NCBI GenBank assembly: GCA_004519485.1
Contig: CP038134.1
Span: forward strand, 868,001-932,000
Direction: 5' to 3'
Source: Nannochloropsis oceanica
Taxonomy: Eukaryota > Sar > Eustigmatophyceae > Eustigmatales > Monodopsidaceae
DNA: 64,000 nt
Shown here piece after piece: positions 51,969-62,705 of the stretch (position 1 is the stretch's first letter; each line of letters opens with the position of its first letter). A program made the translations under genes and the position numbers. The notes under the pieces are model-generated. The model was not told the origin of the DNA. It did not search any database and saw only the letters and a list, made by a program, of their open reading frames with translations.

Positions 51969-53358
51969 AGGAGGAAAGGAGGGAGGGAGGAGATGGAGAA
52001 GCCATGGAAATAACTGGACATGAAATGACAATCAAAGAGGAATCGAAATATACGTTTATAGTCACACGCAGAGGGGGGTCGAGGGATGGACGGAGGAAGA
52101 GGGAAACGCTGTGATTGAAACTAATGAATGTATTTTTTCTTTTCATTTATTTTCATGCCATTTTCCTTTTCACCCTTTTCTCCTTTCTCCTTCTTCGCTT
52201 TCGTATTTATTTGTGGCTGTGGTTCTGGATTGATCCAATCACCACAACGCTGGCTTCCTATTGATGGGGTCGAATGTAAGCACTGCCGAGAATTTTTCCT
52301 ACCAAAAATGAATTAAAATTTAAAAAAGCGACCAGAAAATCTCTTGTTCCTCGAGTGCATCGATTGGTTAGAGAGGATAGGAGTGGAATATAGGAGGAAA
52401 GAGGGGAAAGGGAAAAGAGGGAGGACAGCGAGCTTTCTAATTCTATCCAGCGGGAGCTCGTCTCACTCTCTGCATTTGAAAAACATTCTCGTCATACTTC
52501 TCTCTCTTTCTTTCTATCTCTTCCTCACTTTCTCTTTTCCCCTTTCTCTCTCTCTCTGTTGTTGTCTTCCTCCCTTTCCACAAAAACCCATATTTTTGTG
52601 CATCTATATATCCACACATAGAATTAAAAATAATTCAAAAGAAATATCATTGATTACACTCTAGATATATATCAAGAACAATCCACCATGAGGTCATGCT
52701 TCTAAACAGGCATAGGCATCTGCATATGCATGTGCAGAAATGTACATATAGACATGTACCTTCAGTGCAAGTAAGTGCGAAACTGGCTTCGTCCTGGGGT
52801 CTATTCCATAACCGAAATGGAAATACAAAAATGCGTTTATCCCTTCCTCTCCTACCATTCCTCGTGCCTCCCACTCCTTTCCTTGCATCTCGGTTCCGAT
52901 ACCAACACCCCTCCTTTCCCTCTCTCCTTCCTCTCCCCTGCCTAGCCTATGCAGTCGCGCTACAGCTTTTCCATTGATGAGAATTGCCCTGCTCTCCTCC
53001 GATTATCCCTCCCCCTTCTCCGCCTGCTTGCAGGGTCTTCCTTGCCTTCATTCCAACACGAGCGATATCGCGCGACCTAAGACTAGACAACTCTCTACGC
53101 ATCGCTTTACGCATAAAGCAGAAAAAAGACTATATACAAATATTTATGCTCCTTCCCCCCTCCCTTCCCACTTCATCCTCCTCGTTTTCCTCTTCCTCCT
53201 CCCTTCCTGTTCTTTCTTCTTCCCGCTCTTCATGTCCTCCCTCCCTCCTTGTTGGGATCTTGCTTCTCCTGAAGCAAATACTTATATTTTCCTTTCTTCC
53301 CCTTTTTTGTTTCCCTCTCTTCCTCCCTCCCTCCCTCCCTCCCTCCCTCCCTCCCTCC
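51969..53358. other. Convergent intergenic region TBC1D23-like / PX protein
   Basis: About 1.4 kb: an AT-rich zone with TATATA and ACATATA elements (52600-52760), CT-rich stretches, and a (CCCT)n array at its right end. No coding exon is recognised; plus-strand frames rich in Leu/Pro/Ser are translations of the CCCT tracts. Confidence 0.45.
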
Positions 53359-53360
53359 CT
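53321..53360. repeat. (CCCT)n array at the PX gene stop codon
   Basis: A ten-unit CCTCCCTCCC array abuts the minus-strand stop codon; on the sense strand it is GGGAGGG beginning the 3' UTR. Confidence 0.9.
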
Positions 53361-54396
53361 AGGACACCGCACAAGACGAGTGGCCCAGAAGACTTTGTCG
53401 ATGCACCACCATCTCCCCTCCCTTCCTCGCTCCCTCCTCCTCCCTCCTCACACGCGGCGGTGTTCGCACCACCTTTACATTTTTCCACACCTCTTCCCTC
53501 CCTCCTCTTCCTCCTCTCCCCAATACCCTCCCCCGTCCACCCTCCCCTTCTCCTCCCTCACCCCAATCCGCCCTTCCCCCACCTCTTCCTCCCCGCCCTC
53601 CTCCACCTTTTCCGCTCGCCGAGATTTGCATCATATAAGGAAAGGAAACCAACCCCTTCCTCTCCCTCTCTGATTCCTGCCTCCCTTCCTCCGGCTCCAC
53701 CCAAATATCCTTCCTCAAGAACCAATCACCCCCCTCCCCCAAGCTGAGGCACCTTCCCTCCCCTCCCTCCCTCCCTCCCTCCCTCCCTCCCTCCCTCCCT
53801 AGACCCAACCCAACAAAATCCCGAAAGGGGGAAGAGAGACGAAGCTGCTCGTTTGACACGCACAGTTGCAAGCATCTCTCCAGCCCCTCCCTCCTTTCCT
53901 CCAGCAAAGCGGTGCGGTGGGAGGGAAGGAGGACAGGCCACCACCGCTTGGGGGGCAAAGGGGGGGCCAAGGCAGCGAGGGAGGGAGGAAGCGACGTTTG
54001 TAGCATCAGGAAGTTGGAGTAGCGCCTTGGGAAGGGTGGGTGGGTGGGAAGAGGGAGGGAGGGAAAGGGGGGAGAGGGAGAGAGTTGTGTGATGTTTCTC
54101 GACTGACCCATGTTCGATAGGCAGTTATAGGGAGTCACCACCAACAGCGGACGAGAGGGAGGGAAGGAAGGAATGAGGATGTACCTGTGGATGGTCCAGG
54201 CATCGAAACGCCCGGCGGGTTTGACGAGGATATCATATATAACATGACCACCACCACTGCTGCCACTGCCTTGGCTCGATATGAATCGAAAAGAAGGAAT
54301 GTAGATAGAAGCAACGTCCGTAAATGATGCCAAATTGCGGATGCGATGGCGGGGGCGCTTGGAGAGGAAGGGTTGAGGCGTGAGGAGGGGGGGCAT
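53359..54396 (-). CDS. PX-domain sorting-nexin-like protein
   Basis: Exons 54396-54185 and 54025-53359 join in phase, giving TIHRRYSNFLML, the RRYxxF core of a phox-homology domain. The PX domain includes ASIYIPSFRFIS, VIYDILVKPAGRFDAW, then LPPKRWWPVLL (the PxxP region), TALLEERREGLERCLQLCVS and LRLSSPFRDFVG. PX domains bind phosphatidylinositol 3-phosphate on endosomes. The C-terminal ~150 residues are Gly/Arg/Glu-rich, derived from GGGA repeats, and I recognise no BAR or other domain there. The repeat at 53754-53800 is in frame but could be part of an unrecognised second intron, so the C-terminus is uncertain. Length as read is 292 aa. Confidence 0.75.
   Translation of the reverse strand: MPPLLTPQPFLSKRPRHRIRNLASFTDVASIYIPSFRFISSQGSGSSGGGHVIYDILVKPAGRFDAWTIHRYILIPSFPPSRPLLVVTPYNCLSNMGQSRNITQLSPSPPFPSLPLPTHPPFPRRYSNFLMLQTSLPPSLAALAPPLPPKRWWPVLLPSHRTALLEERREGLERCLQLCVSNEQLRLSSPFRDFVGLGLGREGGREGGREGGEGRCLSLGEGGDWFLRKDIWVEPEEGRQESERERKGLVSFPYMMQISASGKGGGGRGGRGGGRADWGEGGEGEGGRGRVLGRGGRGGREEVWKNVKVVRTPPRVRREEEGARKGGEMVVHRQSLLGHSSCAVS
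53754..53800. repeat. (CCCT)n array inside the PX gene
   Basis: A ~47-bp CCTCCCTCCC array lies just after the end of the PX domain. It reads as Gly-Arg-Glu-Gly repeats if translated. Confidence 0.9.
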
Positions 54397-54493
54397 GGCC
54401 TGTTGGTGGTTGAAGTGGAATGAGAGGAGGGGTCAGTCACGATGGCACATTTGGAGACCAATAGTAATGATGCATTAGCAGTGATTGTATCGA

Positions 54494-55165
54494 TTATAGA
54501 GCAGCCGTCTTTGCAGAGATCAATACCAATAAGGCCGTCGTCTCACCACGGACGCTCAAAGGGTGTGTACAAGAGAGGGTTTGGATGGTTGACGCTAAGG
54601 GGGCGCCGGCATCCGTCCCTGCATTTTCCGTCCCCTCCGTCTTCATGTCGAGCTCAGCTCGATTCAAGCAAGAAAATAGGCCATCAAATACTGGCAAATA
54701 GCTCGTGAACGCGAACTTTCTCGTTTCCACTTGCTTGCTATCCCTAATTTCCTTCCTGTCATACTAAACATCTATAAAGGGACTTTCTTGCTTACCTCCT
54801 CACCCCCCTTCGAAATATCTACTCCTGCTTCTCCCGTATTAGTTGTGTCATTTCCTTCGGGCACATGCCTCACTTCCGTTGAAATAGGGGAGTGAGTCAA
54901 GATCAGGTGTCGTTGGGGTGGATCGTGGACTTGTGGCAGGGCAGGTGGTCGTTCTTCGATAACGCTGTTTGTTGGTTCATGGGGAGGGAGGCAAGGTGAG
55001 CATCCTTGCTGGCTGCTGGTGTTCGATCTGGTCCCCCCACCCGCTAAAGGTGCTTGTTATTCACGTGACCTTATGCGAATTCTATGATTGCTTACCTGAT
55101 GGACGATAAAGACGGCATGGGTTAAAATGAGATCCTTCTACTTGCGCAGGCGTGTTGAACAACGG
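54494..55165 (-). CDS. Candidate multi-exon gene of unknown function
   Basis: Three minus-strand open segments can be linked: about 55165-55097 ending in a CAG|GTAAGC donor, about 55055-54797 ending in GAG|GTAAGC, and 54733-54494 starting after a CAAG acceptor and ending with TAA. Phases fit if the middle exon starts after AACAAG near 55055. The peptide includes HFNPCRLYRPS, SVIEERPPALPQVHDPPQRH, EGNDTTNTGEAGVDISKGGEE and VETRKFAFTSYLPVFDGLFSC. None of this is recognised. The two identical GTAAGC donors and absence of stops are the only support; upstream exons or a start codon were not found. Confidence 0.3.
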
Positions 55166-56807
55166 GGCTGTTCAGCGGAGTCAGCTCTCACTGCTACCCC
55201 GCTCTTATGGATTGAATGGTGCGCGGACAGAGGGTGAGAGTGTCAGCAACCAACATGTGTACATAGAACGAGGAAATATTTGAGTTAGTGCGCGCAAAAA
55301 GGGCCCCGCCGTGAATCGGAAGGGAAAACTACCGCGTTCCTTCCTGCGAGGCAACGTCGCTCAACTCGCTGGGACGTCAGCTGCACCACGTGAGAAGGTT
55401 GCCCCGATTCGTCCTGGTCAAACCATGCATCCAGCATCTGTCTAAACAGGAGCGTAATATTTGATGAACTGATTTACGCTGTAAGTAGTGTAAAGGGGCG
55501 GCATCGCATTCGCGATGCAAATTTTGACCCCCGACAATTTTCCCTGCGGCTCGTCGCCCTCTCTCCCTCCCCGTCTCGCATCGGAGAGAAGATTCGAAAG
55601 ATTTTGAGGGGAAAAGAACGAAAGGAGAAGTTCCCACAGAAACAAATTCAGGGTTTTTGTGGGGCATCCTTGAAGAGGTAATGGAAGACTGATTGAAACT
55701 CAGTGCTTCTTGGGATTTGTAAGCAATTACAGCTCTCCCACCCTTCCCCCCACACTCCCTCCTCATCCCCCGCTCCCCGATCCCTCTGGCCCATTTTTCA
55801 TCTCTCTCGAAGTAGACAATCAAAGCAAAATGAATTACATGATTTGAGAAATGAAGGAGAAAGATGAAACACACATTTCCGCAGCTCTCCCGAATGGAAG
55901 GAAAATACTTGAGCGTGCGAAATTGTCATTTTCTCAGTTACACGATCGACCTCCCCACTACTGGAAAAGCCCCTGCGCCAAGTACACGAAGAATCTCACA
56001 GTGGGACTTCGGATTGCACAAATGTTAAAAGCCACGCGTGTTGTGTCTTTTGCTTTGCTTTTGATGCTGCTTGATTTTCGATGGTGTTGGGGTGGGATTT
56101 CAGAAGAAAGGAGCCGGGCAGGCACGAGGAGACTAGTGCCGTCAGCGACACAAGGTGTTTGTCGTGATAATCAGGCTGAGTTCGATAGGGCTCGGCTCTC
56201 TCAGCTCTTCCTTAGTAGAATGCAGATTCCCACGATCATTACATTTTAGTGGGAAATCGCATGAAATCATGAAATCTACACAGATGAAAAATGTCAACCC
56301 GTATGTTACGAACAGTTACCTTGAGAGGGGAAACGTGTGAGAATGCAGACCCCGGGCTTCCTCCTCTTACTTTTTGCTGTTCGCTACTTTCTTTCAAGTC
56401 TTTGTTTTTGCTAACTTAACTCTTACACGTGCTTGATCTACTTACCTTTTCCTCTCGTCGTCCTCCTCGTCCATTTCCAGTGGTGATTTTCTTCTATCTC
56501 TCTCTTTCTCTCTCTCTCTCTCTTTCTCTCTCTCCAGAGAAAGGTAGGGAGGTCATTTCGTGTTGACGTCCGTCTGTCATTTCCTCTTCCATCACCCCCT
56601 CCTTTCTTGCTTGCATCCTCCATCCACACAGAGATAAGCTGCCATTAGCAAACCCAAAGGACATGTCTGCAAGGGCCACTCCGGTTTCATTCACGCTCTC
56701 ACGTCTCCCGAAGATATCATTTGCTCTATCATTCTTCCCTCCTCCCAATCATGTGACCTAATCTCTATCTCCTTCCTACCTACCCATAAGCTCCCTCCCT
56801 TCCCCTT
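55166..56807. other. Long intergenic region
   Basis: About 1.6 kb without recognisable coding sequence. It contains a CT microsatellite at about 56493-56533. An open plus-strand frame at 55851-56249 has no recognisable motif and I do not call it. Confidence 0.4.
56493..56533. repeat. CT dinucleotide microsatellite
   Basis: CTCTCTCTTTCTCTCTCTCTC tract upstream of the chromatin gene stop codon (downstream on its sense strand). Confidence 0.85.
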
Positions 56808-59800
56808 TCATCGATATCCATAGCCTTCTCCCCCCGGCGGTGGGGGTGGCGCCCCATATCCGTAGCCAGGGTAGTGACCGTAGCCGTAGGGTGAATAACC
56901 GGGATATCCCGCTGCTGCTGCCGCCGCCGCTGCTGCCGCCGCGTCTGCCGGGGGCGGAAGACGACCTCCTTGCCCCGCTGCTGCTGCTGCTGCTGCTGCG
57001 CCATGTTGAGGGTATGCATGCTGCTGGTGGTGAGGGTAGGGATACCCATACCCCTGTTGCTGCTGGTAGGCATAGTAAGCAGTGGCCTGGGCCTGGGCTT
57101 GTGCCTCCTCCTCCGTCGCCCCTCCCTCCCTCCCTCCAACTCTCGGCCTATCCAATAACGAATGATGATGCTTGTAGACGTCATACAACCCATGGTACTC
57201 CACCTTCCCCTCCGGCACAACCTGCCCTCCCTCCTCCCCTAGCACATTCACACACCAGGGATTCAAAAAGTCTGCTTCCCCGCTGTCCCATTCCGTCTGC
57301 AACGCCGCCCACGGCAACAGCCCCGTCACACGATCAGGTGCTTTAGCTCCAATCACCGTCGCCTCATATACAGACCCTTCCTCCCTCCCGTCCTCCGGGG
57401 CCCAACGCGCCTCCAACCTATCCTCTTTCCTCCACGTCCGTTTCAAAGCCTGTTCATACCGAACACGAGACACCATGAATTCTGGGACTGAATTACTTAG
57501 CCATACTCCGACATGGAAGGTCTCCACCACTTTGGGGGTTTCCATCTGCTGGGGAGGGGCAGGAGGAGGTGGAGGGCGGGTAGGATGGGATGCGGTGGGC
57601 ATGTACGCGGTTGTGGAAGTGGAGGCTCCTTTGGAAGGGGGGTAGGAGGAGGGGGGGTAGGAGGAGTACGGGCTTGCAGGATTCGAGCTTGGAGTAGGAG
57701 GGCGAGGGTGGCCGGGAGCGGAATAGGCGCTGTTGTACGGGTAGGTGCTCCCGGGGTAGGGGGAGTGAGGAGGGGGGGCACCGGGCTCACCGCCGACTTG
57801 AGAAGCCGCGGCTGAAGAAGAAGGAGGAGGGTACGGGTAGCCATATGTACTGCCGTAATAGCTGCTGGCTGGTGCTGGCGCTGGTGCTGGTGCTGGTGCT
57901 GGTGCTGGTGTTGCTGTGCCTGTTCCTCCTCCTCTTCCACCAGCGCCAGCATATTTGCCATAGGCTCCGGGCGGACCACCCCCGGGAACCGGCCCCAAGG
58001 GCATTGCCTTTGGTCCCGCAGTAGGAGCGGAAGTAGGAGCCGCCACACCAGTGGCAGCAGGATCCGCAGAAGCAGCAGTGGACGAACGCGAGGAGGGGGG
58101 GTAGGGGGAGGGGTGGGTGTGTTGCTGCTGCTGCTGCGGATGGGCAGGAGTGACATCCGTGGCCGTGGGGGGAACAGGGCCTCCTCCTGGGTAGGGTGCA
58201 CCTCCGTACGTATGTGGCTGCTGCGGTAGCTGCTGCTGCTGCTGCTGCTGTAAGGTAGCTTGCGGTTGAGGGAGGGCGGAGGAGTGGGGGGCAGGGGCTG
58301 GTACTGGGGTAGGAAAAGGTGCGGAGTCAGAAGTGGAGGGAGGAGGAGGCGGGTGTGCAGGGCCATTGACGTTGGCAGGAGGCGGAGGAGGAGGATGGTA
58401 GGCTTCTTGTTGTAGTACTTGTTGTGATTGGTGGGTAGGGGCTAGATCAGAAGGCACTCCAGCCCCTGGGTACGAGGTAGGAGGCGCAGAGGAGTGAGTA
58501 GGAGGCATTTGATAGGGAGGAGGAGAAGGAGCTGTAGCCACCATGGGCGAGGCTGCACGCGCTGATGCTGCTGCATCGGGTGCTGTTGTAGCTGGCCCAG
58601 CTCCTGTTTTAGCCGCTGCCGTTGCATTTTCTTCCGCCGCTTTGGAGGAGGAGGAAGGAGGAGAAGGAGCACCGGCCCGGGCCCGGGCGGAAGAAAAGGA
58701 AGGAGTAGAAGTAGCAGCAGAAGCCACGCCACTTGCCCCAGTGGGTGTGGCGGACGACAACGGAGGCACATGCTTATCGCACACAAAGATCTCTTCCAAC
58801 GGACGGTCCTCCTTCACATACGGAACAGTGTCATAAAAACTATCGCTTCCACACAACACGCCTGCCTCCCTCTCCGCCTTTCGGATCTTCTCCTCCAGCC
58901 CCTTTGCGGTGGCCTTTGCCACTGCCACCATTTGATCAGCCAATGGCGGTAGCGTCGGGAACCGGCCCTCGCAAAACAAATGACAATTCGTCGAAATCAG
59001 TTCCAAATCCTTCATAAACGCCTCCATGTCCCCATACACGTACCGCCGTACCCTACTCAATAAGGTCGTGAAATCCATCGGCGACTCTATCATGGTGTAA
59101 TAATCCGGGTAGACATCCCTCGCGACCGGCTCACAAAACTGATCCGCCTCCCTCAGCTCCATTGCCGATAAGACCACCCTCGCCAGAAGCCGACTCAATG
59201 TCGCCCTCGGTTCAATCGGTCGGTACAACCTCAGCTTCTTCTCGGGGTAAAAATAATGATACGCCGGGTCGTTCAGTCTGGCCAGCTTCACCCTCGCCCA
59301 CGCCGACAAGGAGAAAGGGTCTTTGGCTGTCGGGTTGAACGCATAGTACTCAATCCCATGTACCTGACACACTTGCACCGCCCCTGCGCCAGGCCCTGCC
59401 CCACTCTCCTCGTCATGAGGGCCTTCCACATTCCACATGGGCCCGTGGAACCGCTGATTGTGCCGATACGCGAGCCGATGTCCCTCCGGGTAGTATATCA
59501 CAAAGTCGCCAATGATGGGCAAACCGATACTCTTCTCCTTGGGCAACAAACTCAACCACGCTGTCCTCTCCATGGGCTGCAACGCCCGGTTGAGCAACCT
59601 TCGGTCCAAAAGAGAGTGTAGCAACCTCAGGCCTAACAACAGTTGAGACGGGGTCTGCGACAAGCTTATGTACTGGCGCCACTTCCCACCTATCCCCCTT
59701 GTCCTCCCCTCCCTGTCCTCCTTACTCAACACCGTTCCGCATGCCCTTAACCGTGCTTCCAGCTCCAAGGCCGCCTCTTTCAAGCCTTCTCCCATCCTTT

Positions 59801-62660
59801 TCCCCGTCCTCCCTCTCTCAGTCGCCTTCATCACCATCTCCCTCCACCGCGCCTTTCCCCCCCCTCCCTCCCAACCCGGCCCTATCGCCAACGGGTGGCT
59901 CATCTCTCGTTCCATGTGCAACAACCACCCCTGTACGAAATTCCATTCAGTGCAGACCACACGTGGAGGGAGCTGTTGCACGCTTACCATGGCTTGGTTC
60001 GGGCCCGCCTCGCGGAGAATCATTAGTTGAAATTCTTCCGATTCCCCGTTAGGAAGGTACACCACCGAAGAAGGGTCTTCAACAGCGCCTGCTGGCCATT
60101 TAGGTCCATCGATGAGCTTGCCATTCACGAGGACAATGCGATCGTTCACATTGATGCCCATCCGCGGGAAGGGGGGGGCGCGCACCAACGCCTGGCGATG
60201 GTCACGGTAAGCAGTCAGCTTAAGTTCCTGGTCTGCATACACGAGACCGAGGCACCCACGCTCTCTCGCCGTGATCCCCAGTGGATAGCAAATGTACTTA
60301 TACAAATCTGGGAGCAACGCCTGCTGTTCCACCGATGTCGGCACATGGGTGTACGCACATTGGTACTGATAAAACGCATCCGCGGCCTCCTCGCCGTCCC
60401 TCCCTCCCTCCCCTCCATTCAACACCATGTCGCCCAGAGGCGCCGCCAAGGCCTGAGTCAAGTCAACCCCTTCGGGGAAGTATCTCTCTGTCAGCTCAAT
60501 GACCCTGCTCCGCAAAGCCCCTTCCCTCGGAGTCCTCTCGCTTAACCATCGGATCAACAACACCAAATCCTCCTTGGTTTTGTAACACACCGAGACAGGC
60601 CCATCCACCTCCTCCTCCGAATAGATGGCGTGTGTTTTATCCCCCGGAAACGTCCAGTATCTCCGATTGTGCCTGTCAAATCCCATCGGCCGTAATCGCA
60701 AATCCTTTTGCATGTACTCCCCCAACCGTGCAAACTCCCTTTCGTCCGCCGCTGTCCAAATCTCCCCCCCTTGCATTTGATACTGTTGCTGCTGCTGGTG
60801 CTGCTGCTGCGCACGGTAAGCTGTCCGTCTCGCCGAAAGCTTCTTGTAAGGTTCCCTGGCCGCCGCGACGTTTTCAAGTAGCTCCCTCACGCCAGTTGAC
60901 GCCACCGCCTCATCCGCCAGCCACTTCAAAATAAGCACTCGTGTCTTGATCGGAAGCTCCGCAAAAGTCAATCGACCAAGCTCATCCACTACCCCGCGCC
61001 ATTCTTCCGCGTCAACCGGTGAGGCCAAGGCACACCGCCGTCGCTTCGACCTGCCTGCCCCTGCTGCTGCCCCTGCTGCTGCCCCTGCTTCTTTTCCCTG
61101 CTCTTCGTCCTCCACTTTCCCTCCCTCCCTCCCTCCCTCCCCCGCCAGGAGCTTTGCCCTCCGCTCCAAAGGCTCAAGCACTCGTGTCTGCACTTTCTCT
61201 TCCATCTCCTCCGCAAGCGTCTGTGCCAGCTCGGTCAAGGGAGCGTCCGGGCCATGGTACTTCTCACAGTTGGCCCATACCAGTTTTATGTCGTCAAACA
61301 CCCCTTTGGCCCCCTGTCCCTTTGTGCGCGTACTCGGCTCCTGCCCTGTAGGAAGGGTATCTGCCTCTTCTCCCTCCTTCGGTCCTTCACCCTCGTCCGC
61401 CGGAGCTGACTCCTCCTCCTCTCCTTGCGACTTAATCTCTTTTCCATCCACCCGCCTTCCCTCCTCCTCCTCTTCCGTCTTCTTCCTCGCCGCCGCCACC
61501 GACGACATTGGCGCCACGGGAATGCCACTTTTCCTTCCTCCTTTCTTCGGCTCCTTCACTGTGGGCTCCCTCGCATGCGCCTTCTCTTCATACCAGCCAT
61601 TTTTTAACCTTTGCAAAACCGTGCCCAAGTCCATGGGTTCTTCAATGACCGCCAAATATTCGGGCATATCATCCTTGACAGGGTCGACGCGATGAAAGAA
61701 GGGAAGACTAGCCTTGTTCCCTTGCGCTAGATCTTCCAACAGCCGTTGCATTTCTGCCAACGGATCCAGGTATGTTTCGAGGGGAAGGTGAAACCGTTCC
61801 GAGATCAGTAAGCGGGTGAGCTCTTGCCAGCCATAAGGGAGGAGGTGTTCGGCCCTGACGCCCCGATATAAAATAGACTCAAGTGTTTCTACCGACCGGT
61901 TGATCACGCGGGATCCCCCTCCTTCCCCACCTACCCCTAGTCCTCCGTCCCTCCCTCCTTCCCGGGACACCTCTCGCGCGGCTTGCTTCTCTTCCTCGTC
62001 ATACTCGTCCTCGAGGACACAGACAGACACGGGCCGCGACTGGTCCTTCCGACCCTGCAACACTACGGCCAAGAGGCGGTGATAAACCTCTTGTACCAGG
62101 TCCGGTATCAGCCCTTTCACATTCGTCATCACCGCGTGCTCAAGCCAGGAGAGAGGGAAGGGAGTAAGTCGGAGCAAATTGGGGCCGCAGAGCTGAATGG
62201 TAGTCCATGCCGTGAGGATGGAGGGGAAGAGGGAGGGAGGCAGGACGGACGACGCGGGCTTCCCAGCAGGGCGGGGCGTCATTGCGTCAGAGCCGAGAAT
62301 GGTAAGGTCGTCGAGCATCTCCAACCGACCCTCGGAAGAGACACGGGTATGGTATGTACTGGCCCCTTCGCGTTTGACTGCCCCTCCATCCCACCCTCCC
62401 CCTCCACCTATGCTGCCTCCTCCGCTGTTCCTGTGTCCGTGGCCTTTGGGCAAACCAGTCCGCATCCTGATTTTCAGGGTGGTGGAAGAGCGGCTGCGCT
62501 CCTCTTCCTCGTCCTCGTCCTCCATCCCTCCCTCCGCATCACCCAGAGTGCTGGTGGGCGATGGCTCGGGATATAACTGGTGATACTGCTGCTGTTGGTG
62601 CTGGAAATGCTGCTCCCCTTGTTCATGTTCAGAAGGTGCGAAGCGAAATCCTCCTTGTTG

Positions 62661-62705
<45 letters not shown>

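Noticed and set aside
52974-53747. Plus-strand Leu/Pro/Ser-rich frames
   Set aside because: They derive from CCCT repeats; the minus strand carries a recognisable PX domain in the same area.
54990-55070. Possible tRNA (TTCGATC stretch)
   Set aside because: No acceptor stem or cloverleaf could be built around the T-loop-like bases.
55851-56249. 132-codon plus-strand frame
   Set aside because: No recognisable motif, no conserved composition, and no splice or promoter context; insufficient to call.
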